A stretch of 5,908 nt of DNA from Bifidobacteriaceae bacterium (lineage in GTDB: Bacteria > Actinomycetota > Actinomycetes > Actinomycetales > WQXJ01): positions 1 through 5,908 of the forward strand of contig JAISIU010000020.1 in the NCBI GenBank assembly GCA_031261885.1, read 5' to 3'. Below, in pieces: positions 1 to 4,627 of the stretch (the stretch's first letter is position 1; each line of letters starts with the position of its first letter). The translations under genes and the position numbers were made by a program. The notes under the pieces are model-generated. The model saw only the letters and a list, made by a program, of their open reading frames with translations, searched no databases and had not been told where the DNA came from.

Positions 1-320
1 ACCATGGCCGTGACGCGGCGTTCGAGCAGCTCGGGTGTGGCCTGGGCGGGGGAGTCGATCGGGATGGCCTCGATCTGGTCGGCCACCTGGTCGGCGCGGG
101 CGGCGCGGCCGAAGGCCGCGGCCATGAGCTCCTCCTTGTCGCGGAAGACGCGGAAGATGGTGCCCTCGGCGATGCCGGCGGCCTGCGCGATGCGGCGCGT
201 GGAGACCGCGCTGCCGGCCTGTTGGAGCAGGGGCAGGACGGCGTCGAGGATGGCCTCGCGCCGGTCCTCGGCGCTCATCGGCGCGGCGCGGCCGCGGGTG
301 CCCTGGGCGGATGAACTCAC
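1..320 (-). CDS. TetR/AcrR-family transcriptional repressor (N-terminal part, runs off left edge)
   Basis: Reading the minus strand from GTG at 320 gives 106 codons with no stop before the window edge. Residues about 20-66 match the TetR DNA-binding domain: helix 1 (REAILDAVLPLLQQAG), then a helix-turn-helix around residues 40-59 (STRRIAQAAGIAEGTIFRVF) and the usual DKEELMAAAF start of helix 4. The ligand-binding C-terminal domain lies outside the window, so the inducer is unknown. Two starts are possible: GTG at 320, or ATG at 278 (residue 15). I prefer 320 because a promoter-like -10 at 334-329 would start transcription almost at this GTG, but the shorter form still contains the whole DNA-binding domain. 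No strong Shine-Dalgarno precedes either start. A perfect 18-bp palindrome immediately upstream is the likely autoregulatory operator. The family call is firm; target genes are not visible. Confidence 0.9.
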   Translation of the reverse strand, partial: MSSSAQGTRGRAAPMSAEDRREAILDAVLPLLQQAGSAVSTRRIAQAAGIAEGTIFRVFRDKEELMAAAFGRAARADQVADQIEAIPIDSPAQATPELLERRVTAM

Positions 321-328
321 GGGGAGTC

Positions 329-358
329 ACCATACACTGAGTGAGCGCTCACTCACAA
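329..358 (-). promoter_or_regulatory. Putative promoter of the tetR gene, spanning the operator
   Basis: On the minus strand TTGTGA (358-353) resembles a -35 element (4 of 6 matches to TTGACA) and TATGGT (334-329) a -10 element, with an 18-bp spacer. The 18-bp palindrome fills most of that spacer, so a bound repressor would block RNA polymerase. Transcription starting 7-9 bases after the -10 would begin at or next to the GTG at 320, which would make the mRNA nearly leaderless, a common arrangement in actinobacteria. The elements are imperfect and were found by eye. Confidence 0.45.
338..355. promoter_or_regulatory. Putative TetR operator, perfect 18-bp palindrome
   Basis: TGAGTGAGCGCTCACTCA is identical to its own reverse complement. 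It lies 18 bp upstream of the repressor GTG at 320. Palindromes built on the halves GAGTGA/TCACTC are a frequent form of TetR-family operator, especially upstream of the repressor's own gene. That this repressor binds here is inferred from position and symmetry. Confidence 0.85.
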
Positions 359-413
359 TTGCCCTGGTGTCCGGCGTGTCGCCCCGATCCCACGCCGCCC
401 CAGCGCCCACGCC

Positions 414-430
414 GGCGTGGAGGCTAATGG
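414..430 (+). repeat. First copy of a three-copy 16-17 bp motif
   Basis: GGCGTGGAGGCTAATGG occurs here, again in direct orientation at 445-460 (16 bp shared), and once inverted at 483-498. The 17-base version including the extra leading G is shared with the inverted copy. It stands alone, with no nearby partner of its own. No function is recognised. Confidence 0.8.
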
Positions 431-444
431 CAGTTTGACCCCGA

Positions 445-498
445 GCGTGGAGGCTAATGGTTGATACAGGGCGTGATTTCAACCATTAGCCTCCACGC
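445..498. repeat. Perfect 20-bp inverted repeat, 14-nt loop; possible terminator of the SPFH gene
   Basis: Bases 445-464 are exactly complementary to 479-498, so either strand can fold into a 20-bp hairpin with the 14-base loop 465-478. It begins 34 bp beyond the SPFH stop codon in the direction of transcription, the position expected of a terminator. Neither strand has a T-run after the stem, so it would be an atypical (I-shaped) terminator. The arms carry the same core motif as 414-430, which suggests a repeated element rather than a simple terminator. The arms are 55% GC, lower than the flanking genes. Confidence 0.6.
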
Positions 499-532
499 CC
501 GATGAGGGCATGAGGCGATCAGCGCGGGCCGC

Positions 533-1894
533 TCAGCGCTGGGGCGGGTAGGCCGGGGGTTGCTGGCCCGGCGCGGGCGGCTGTGGCGCATAGGGGGAGG
601 CCGGAGCCCCCGGCGCGCCCTGGGCGGGCATCGCGGGAGCCGCCGGCGGGATCGGCTGGACCGGGACGGCGGGAACCGGCGGGACCGGGGCGCTCTGGGG
701 CGGGGCCGCGTGGGCGGGCGCCGCGTGCGCCCCCATGCCCGGGGCCTGGCCCACCTCGACCGACCGGTCGGCCGGCTGGCCCGTGCCCGTGCCGGCCGAT
801 TCGGCGTCGGAGGTGGCGTCGGCCGCGGCCCCGCGCGCCTCCTTCAGTGCGACGGACGGGTCGTCGAGCGTGACGTTCGCGAACGCGTTCTCGCCCAACT
901 CGGCCGCGAGATCCGGCCGCGCCTGGCCGCCATCGGACGGGCCGGCATCGGCCGTGTCCCAGAACCCGCCGGGCGTGTCGTTCCCGCTGCCGCCCCCGAA
1001 GGCGCGGCCGAGCCCCTGGAGGGCCGAGGTGAACTCCGCGGGCACGATCCACAGCTTGGAGGCCGGGCCCTGCGCCACCTGCGGCAGCATCTGGAGGTAC
1101 TGGTAGGCCAGCAGCTTCGGGTCGGCGTCGCCCTTGTGGATCGCGTCGAACACTTGGAGGATCGCGCGCGAATCGCCCTGCGCCTTGAGGATCGCGGACT
1201 GCGCCTCACCCTCGGCGCGGAGGATGGCGGACTGCTTGTCGCCCTCGGCCGTGAGGATCTGGGACTGCTTGACGCCCTCGGCCGTCAGAATCGTGGCGCG
1301 GCGGTCGCGCTCGGCCTTCATTTGCTTCTCCATCGAGTCCTTGACGCTGGCCGGCGGGTCGATGGCTTTCAGCTCGACGCGGTTGACGCGGATGCCCCAC
1401 CGGCCCGTGGCCTCGTCGAGCACGCCGCGCAGCTGGCCGTTGATCTGGTCGCGGCTCGTCAGCGTCTGCTCCAGGTCCATGGAGCCGATGACGTTGCGCA
1501 GCGTCGTGACGGTCAGCTGCTCGATGGCGGTGATGTAGTTCGCGATCTCGTAGACGGCCGCCATCGGGTTCGTCACCTGGAAGTAGATGACCGAGTCGAT
1601 CTCGACGACGAGGTTGTCCGAGGTGATGACCGGTTGTGGCGGGAACGAGACGACCTGTTCGCGCAGGTCGACGCGCGCCCGGATGCGGTCGACGTACGGC
1701 ACGAGCAGATGCATGCCGGCGTCGAGCGTGCGCGAGTAGCGGCCGAGCCGCTCGACGAGCATCGCGACGGCCTGCGGCACGATCCGCACGGACTTCGCGA
1801 GCGTCACGATCACGAAGATCACGAGGACGACGAGGACGACGAGCAGCGCGATGGCGCCGCCGTTCAGGTCGCCGGAGGAGCTTACTGGATCCAT
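533..1894 (-). CDS. SPFH/Band-7 (stomatin/QmcA-like) membrane protein
   Basis: This 453-residue protein has one N-terminal membrane segment (about residues 14-33, AIALLVVLVVLVIFVIVTLA) followed by a Band-7/SPFH domain (about 35-195) with typical stretches such as AMLVERLGRYSRTLDAG, VPYVDRIRARVDLREQV and ITAIEQLTVTTLRNVIGSM. Next is a helical region containing four 11-residue repeats (residues 202-244) of the ILxAEGxxQSx type, expected to form a coiled coil for ring-like oligomers. ASKLWIVPAEF is the usual end of the family core. From about residue 300 the tail is disordered, first Gly/Asp/Ala-rich and then strongly Pro/Ala-rich, and longer than in E. coli QmcA; such tails are frequent in actinobacteria. 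The start ATG has AGAAGGA (1911-1905) 10 bases upstream. It follows an NfeD-like gene, the standard partner of YbbK/QmcA-type SPFH proteins, after 96 bp. The likely role is organising membrane microdomains or regulating membrane proteases; the exact role is unknown. Confidence 0.95.
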   Translation of the reverse strand: MDPVSSSGDLNGGAIALLVVLVVLVIFVIVTLAKSVRIVPQAVAMLVERLGRYSRTLDAGMHLLVPYVDRIRARVDLREQVVSFPPQPVITSDNLVVEIDSVIYFQVTNPMAAVYEIANYITAIEQLTVTTLRNVIGSMDLEQTLTSRDQINGQLRGVLDEATGRWGIRVNRVELKAIDPPASVKDSMEKQMKAERDRRATILTAEGVKQSQILTAEGDKQSAILRAEGEAQSAILKAQGDSRAILQVFDAIHKGDADPKLLAYQYLQMLPQVAQGPASKLWIVPAEFTSALQGLGRAFGGGSGNDTPGGFWDTADAGPSDGGQARPDLAAELGENAFANVTLDDPSVALKEARGAAADATSDAESAGTGTGQPADRSVEVGQAPGMGAHAAPAHAAPPQSAPVPPVPAVPVQPIPPAAPAMPAQGAPGAPASPYAPQPPAPGQQPPAYPPQR

Positions 1895-1990
1895 GGTTGG
1901 GGGTTCCTTCTCATTCGGTTGGGTGGGGGTCTGGTGGAAAGCGTTTGGAGGACTGGCCGGGCGTGGCCGGCCGTGTGCCCGGGATGGTGG

Positions 1991-2497
1991 TTAGGCGGCG
2001 GGCGTCGTGAAGGGTGGCGCCGGGGAGACGTTGGGCGGTTGGTAGGGCGCGGCGGGGCCGGGTGTGGCGATGGGGACGATGACGGCCGTGGCGCCGTCGA
2101 TGGCGGTCACGGCCACGGTCTGGCCCGGTTGGACGGGCGGCGTGCCGGGCTGGGTGCGGGCGGTCCAGACCTCGCCGTTCAGTTTGGCCTTGCCGCCGCC
2201 GGGGCCGATGGCGGTCAGCGCGACGGCCGGCTGGCCGACGGCGGCTTGGGCGCCCGTCACGGCGCGGCCGCGGCCGTGCACCTTCAGGTGCGTGAGGGCC
2301 CAGGGCCGGACCACGGCGAGCATGAGCACGGAGATGACGCAGAAGACGATGACGCAGGCCCACCATGGCGCGCCGGCGGCGGCCGCGGCCGCCGCGAGGA
2401 CGGCGCCGGCCGCGAGCATGAGGAAGATGAGGTCGAGCGTGAGCAGCTCGACGACGCCGAGCAGGATTGCCCCGCCCAGCCACCACAGCCATGCCAT
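1991..2497 (-). CDS. NfeD-like membrane protein
   Basis: The protein has 168 residues. The first 65 are hydrophobic and hold about three membrane segments (roughly 4-20, 21-41, 45-64) with short loops. A soluble domain at about 82-146 fits the NfeD OB-fold, including GGGKAKLNGEVWTAR and the closing TVAVTAIDGATAVIVP. A short Pro-rich tail ends the protein. I chose ATG 2497 because AAGGAGG lies 6 bases upstream and the protein then begins MAWLWWLGGAILLG, typical of the family; the frame stays open to an ATG at 2593, but that 32-residue extension is Arg/His/Pro-rich and lies across the regulatory region. This is the short NfeD form without a ClpP-like protease domain, as in E. coli YbbJ. Such proteins pair with SPFH proteins, and the SPFH gene follows on the same strand, probably in one operon. 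Its biochemical role is unsettled. Confidence 0.9.
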   Translation of the reverse strand: MAWLWWLGGAILLGVVELLTLDLIFLMLAAGAVLAAAAAAAGAPWWACVIVFCVISVLMLAVVRPWALTHLKVHGRGRAVTGAQAAVGQPAVALTAIGPGGGKAKLNGEVWTARTQPGTPPVQPGQTVAVTAIDGATAVIVPIATPGPAAPYQPPNVSPAPPFTTPAA

Positions 2498-2503
2498 CGT
2501 CTG

Positions 2504-2510
2504 CCTCCTT
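2504..2510 (-). promoter_or_regulatory. Strong Shine-Dalgarno of the nfeD-like gene
   Basis: AAGGAGG on the minus strand ends 6 bases before ATG 2497. It is the best ribosome-binding site in the window and fixes this ATG over the upstream in-frame ATG at 2593. Confidence 0.85.
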
Positions 2511-2518
2511 GATGCGTT

Positions 2519-2548
2519 GGTGTGCCGGCGGGCCGGTGTGCCGGCGGG
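2519..2548. repeat. 14-bp direct repeat in the nfeD leader
   Basis: GGTGTGCCGGCGGG occurs at 2519-2532 and 2535-2548, a 16-bp period or about one and a half helical turns. Each copy contains the self-complementary GCCGGC. It lies between any plausible nfeD promoter and the nfeD Shine-Dalgarno. It could be a paired protein site, a leader hairpin, or a chance local duplication in GC-rich DNA. Confidence 0.45.
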
Positions 2549-2556
2549 ATGGTCCA

Positions 2557-2562
2557 AGCCTA
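2557..2562 (-). promoter_or_regulatory. Weak candidate -10 for the nfeD-SPFH operon
   Basis: TAGGCT on the minus strand fits the TAnnnT pattern of an actinobacterial -10 and would leave a leader of about 50 bases before ATG 2497. There is no convincing -35 at the usual distance. Position alone makes it the best candidate I see for the minus-strand operon. Confidence 0.25.
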
Positions 2563-2592
2563 GCGATCCTCGGCGGTGCGTCCGGAGGGGCA

Positions 2593-2598
2593 TATAAT
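2593..2598 (+). promoter_or_regulatory. -10 element of imuB, overlapping the SOS box
   Basis: TATAAT is a perfect -10 hexamer in otherwise GC-rich DNA, 43 bp before the imuB ATG. Its last T is the first base of the LexA box, so LexA binding would cover the promoter melting region. I see no good -35 around 2570-2575, in keeping with a promoter that relies mainly on its -10. Confidence 0.7.
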
Positions 2599-2613
2599 CG
2601 AACGTATGTTCGA
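2598..2613. promoter_or_regulatory. LexA-binding SOS box of imuB
   Basis: TCGAACGTATGTTCGA has perfect TCGAAC/GTTCGA half-sites separated by 4 bp, matching the SOS box known for mycobacteria and other actinobacteria (TCGAAC-N4-GTTCGA). It ends 27 bp before the imuB ATG and abuts a perfect -10. DNA damage should therefore induce imuB through RecA-triggered LexA cleavage. The divergent nfeD start is about 100 bp away on the other side; control of that operon is possible but not shown. Confidence 0.93.
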
Positions 2614-2640
2614 TTTCGGTTCGGTTGCCAGGGGCGTCCG

Positions 2641-4386
2641 ATGACGGAGGCGCGGCGGTGGGTGGCGCTGTGGGCGCCGGACTGGCCGGTCCAGGCCGCG
2701 GTGGGCTCCGGGGCCGTGGAGGCCGGCGTGCCCGTCGCGCTGCTCCACGCCGGCCGCGTCCAGACCGCCAGCGCCGAGGCCCGGGCCGCCGGCGTCCGGC
2801 GCGGCATGCGGTGGCGCGAAGCGGCGGCGGCCTGCCCCGACCTGGCCCGGGTCCCGGCGGACCGCGGCCGCGACGCCCGCTGTTTCGAGCCCGTCGCCGC
2901 CGCGCTGGAAGCCGAGGTCCCCGGCGTCGAGCTGCTGCGGCCCGGCCTGGCCCTGGCCCCCGCCGCCGGCGCGGCCCGCTACTGGGGCGGCGACCACGCC
3001 CTGGCCCGCCACCTGGCCGACGCGCTCGGCGGCGCGTCCGAGACGGCCGTTGGGCGGATCGGCCTCGGGATCGCGGACGGGCCGCTCGCGGCCGTGCTCG
3101 CGGCCCGGACCGGCCGGATCGTCGCGCCCGGCGGGTCGGCGGCGTTCCTCGGCCCGTTGCCGATCGCCGCGCTGTCCCTGGCCCTGGCCGGCACGGCCCG
3201 GGCTCAGGACGTGGCGGCGCTGCTCAGCCTGCTGGCCCGGCTCGGCGTCCGCACGCTCGGCGACTTCGGGGCGTTGCCGGCCGGGGCCGTCGGCGCGCGC
3301 TTCGGCGAGGTGGGCGGTTACGCCCGGCGGCTCGCCATCGGACTGGACGCGCCCGGCGGCGATCCCTTCACGCCGCAACCCGTGTTCGAGCAGGTCATCG
3401 CGCCGGACGACCCGATCCGGGACGTCGGCCAGGCGGCCTTCTGCGCCCGCCGCCTCGCGGTCCGGCTGCACGCGGCGCTCGCGGCCCACGGCGCCGCCTA
3501 CGGCCGCCTCCAGGTGCGGGTCCGCTCCGTGGCGGGCCGTGAGCACACGCGCACGTGGCGGCTCCAGGGCGTGGACGCCGGCGGGGTCGCCGACCGCGTC
3601 CGCTGGCAGTTAGAGGCCTGGCTGACCGCGCCCGATGCCGGCCGGCCGGGTCAGCGGGAAGAGTCCGATGGCGGTGGTGCGGACGGGCGCGGCGGTGGCG
3701 GCCCTGACGCCCTGGCGGAGCTGCGCCTCACGGCCCTGGACGTGCACCCGGCGGGGCTCGGGTCGCCGGGGCTGTGGGGCGACGGCGGCGCGGCTGGGGA
3801 ACGAGCGGCGCGGGCCGCGGACCGCGTGCAGGGCCTGCTCGGTGGGCGCGGCGTGTACCAGGCGGTGGAGCAGGGCGGGCGCGACCCCCGGGGCCGGATC
3901 CGGCTCGTGCCGTGGGGTGACGAGCCCAGGGCCGCCCGGCCGTTGGAGCGGCCCTGGCCGGGCCGGCTGCCGGACCCGGCGCCGGCCGTGGTGCCGGCGG
4001 AGCCGGTGCCCGTCGACGTACTGGACGGGGCCGGCCGGCCCGTCGTGGCCGGCGCGGACGGGTCGATCAGCGCCGAGCCGGCGCGTGTGGTCGGCGTGCC
4101 TGCCCCCGAGGTCGAGAACGCCGTGGTGCTCGGCGCGCCGGACCCGGCGGTGGGCGCGGCCGGCCGCACCGTGGCCCGGCTGCTGGGCAAGGGGGAGCGC
4201 CCGGGGGTGGCCGTGGCCGGCTGGGCCGGCCCGTGGCCGGTTTGGGAGCGCTGGTGGACCGGGGCCCCGGCCCAGCGCACCTACGTGCAGGTGCAGCTCG
4301 ACGAGCCCGCCGGCCGCGCCCTCCTGCTGGCCGCCCCGGCCCCGCCCCAGCCGCCGGGCTGGCGCCTGGAAGGCCTCTACGCCTGA
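2641..4386 (+). CDS. imuB: ImuB-type Y-family DNA polymerase-like protein (SOS mutasome)
   Basis: The 581-residue product begins MTEARRWVALWAPDWPVQAA, the typical ImuB opening. The palm/finger region continues to about residue 185, with GIADGPLAAVLAAR and FLGPLPIAAL; a helix-hairpin-helix thumb (about 190-236, LLARLGVRTLGDFGALP) and a little-finger region (about 245-370) follow. The C-terminal part is ImuB-specific and closes with WRLEGLYA. At residues 98-102, where active Y polymerases carry the metal-binding Asp-Glu pair, the sequence reads LLRPG, so the protein is expected to be catalytically inactive like mycobacterial ImuB, which bridges ImuA', DnaE2 and the beta clamp. SPGLWG (375-380) sits where ImuB has a clamp motif of the QLPLWG kind but lacks the Gln. 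A Gly/Asp-rich insert (about 340-356) precedes it. ATG 2641 is preceded by AGGGG with 6-base spacing and by an SOS-controlled promoter. Neither imuA' nor dnaE2 adjoins it. Confidence 0.93.
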   Translation: MTEARRWVALWAPDWPVQAAVGSGAVEAGVPVALLHAGRVQTASAEARAAGVRRGMRWREAAAACPDLARVPADRGRDARCFEPVAAALEAEVPGVELLRPGLALAPAAGAARYWGGDHALARHLADALGGASETAVGRIGLGIADGPLAAVLAARTGRIVAPGGSAAFLGPLPIAALSLALAGTARAQDVAALLSLLARLGVRTLGDFGALPAGAVGARFGEVGGYARRLAIGLDAPGGDPFTPQPVFEQVIAPDDPIRDVGQAAFCARRLAVRLHAALAAHGAAYGRLQVRVRSVAGREHTRTWRLQGVDAGGVADRVRWQLEAWLTAPDAGRPGQREESDGGGADGRGGGGPDALAELRLTALDVHPAGLGSPGLWGDGGAAGERAARAADRVQGLLGGRGVYQAVEQGGRDPRGRIRLVPWGDEPRAARPLERPWPGRLPDPAPAVVPAEPVPVDVLDGAGRPVVAGADGSISAEPARVVGVPAPEVENAVVLGAPDPAVGAAGRTVARLLGKGERPGVAVAGWAGPWPVWERWWTGAPAQRTYVQVQLDEPAGRALLLAAPAPPQPPGWRLEGLYA

Positions 4387-4395
4387 GAACTCAGG
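4382..4395. repeat. 14-bp palindrome containing both convergent stop codons
   Basis: CCTGAGAACTCAGG has 6-bp arms around a central AA. The imuB TGA (4384-4386) lies in the left arm and the TGA of the rloB-like gene (minus strand, 4393-4391) in the right arm. A tetraloop hairpin with a 5-bp stem is too short for a confident terminator, and only a short A-rich stretch follows on the plus strand. It marks the junction between the two modules. Confidence 0.5.
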
Positions 4396-4627
4396 AGAAA
4401 AGCGCCATCCGTTTGGGGTCGCCGTCGCGGTAGCCGATGGCCTGCTTCACCAGGCCGAGTGGGTCGTTCTGCTCAGTCTTCGCCAGTGTGATGAGCGGCG
4501 TGCGGAGCGAACTCTTGACCCACCCGAAGTACGCGATCTCGGTTTGTCCCTCGCAGACGATGACGAAGCGCTTGCCGATGTGGCGTAGCGGACGTTGGCT
4601 GCGGCCCGTGCGCCGCCTGGTGGTCAC
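4391..4627 (-). CDS. RloB/AbiLii-like protein, C-terminally truncated (probable remnant)
   Basis: The frame encodes only 78 residues. After a basic leader (TTRRRTGRSQRPLRHIGKR) comes FVIVCEGQTEIAYF (residues 21-34), the RloB start in which E26 corresponds to the Toprim-like catalytic glutamate, and then DPLGLVKQAIGYRD (55-68), the next conserved RloB block. RloB proteins normally run to roughly 200 residues and continue with a strand bearing the metal-binding aspartates (a VWCVFDxD-like motif). Here the frame ends at MALFS and TGA, 4 bp from the imuB stop. Because imuB is intact, the missing part is not present in another frame. It starts with GTG overlapping the ATPase stop as GTGA, with AAGG 9 bases upstream, so it is translationally coupled to the ATPase. 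RloB-like proteins are putative nuclease effectors of RloAB/AbiL-type defence pairs; this one should be inactive unless the short form has a role of its own. Confidence 0.8.
   Translation of the reverse strand: MTTRRRTGRSQRPLRHIGKRFVIVCEGQTEIAYFGWVKSSLRTPLITLAKTEQNDPLGLVKQAIGYRDGDPKRMALFS

Noticed and set aside
4..438. A 144-codon frame on the plus strand
   Set aside because: It is the antisense shadow of the TetR gene and then crosses the operator; the minus-strand product is a clear TetR domain.
1163..1291. CRISPR-like or tandem DNA repeat inside the SPFH gene
   Set aside because: The periodicity is about 33 bp, coding and in frame; it reflects the 11-residue coiled-coil repeat, not an array with spacers.
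1955..1972. Hairpin between nfeD and SPFH (6-bp GGCCGG/CCGGCC stem)
   Set aside because: It is short, GC-only and lacks a T-run; such stems occur by chance in this sequence, and the two genes are probably co-transcribed.
560..2512. A 650-codon open frame on the plus strand
   Set aside because: It lies antisense to the NfeD and SPFH genes, is dominated by Arg/Gly/Asp/Ala runs and matches no domain; long antisense frames are expected in very GC-rich DNA.
2498..2593. Longer NfeD start at ATG 2593
   Set aside because: It adds 32 Arg/Pro-rich residues before the first membrane segment, crosses the leader repeats, and ignores the perfect AAGGAGG at 2510-2504.
2467..2640. Longer ImuB start at 2467
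   Set aside because: The extension would run through the -10 and LexA box and is unlike any ImuB N-terminus; ATG 2641 has its own ribosome-binding site and the canonical start sequence.
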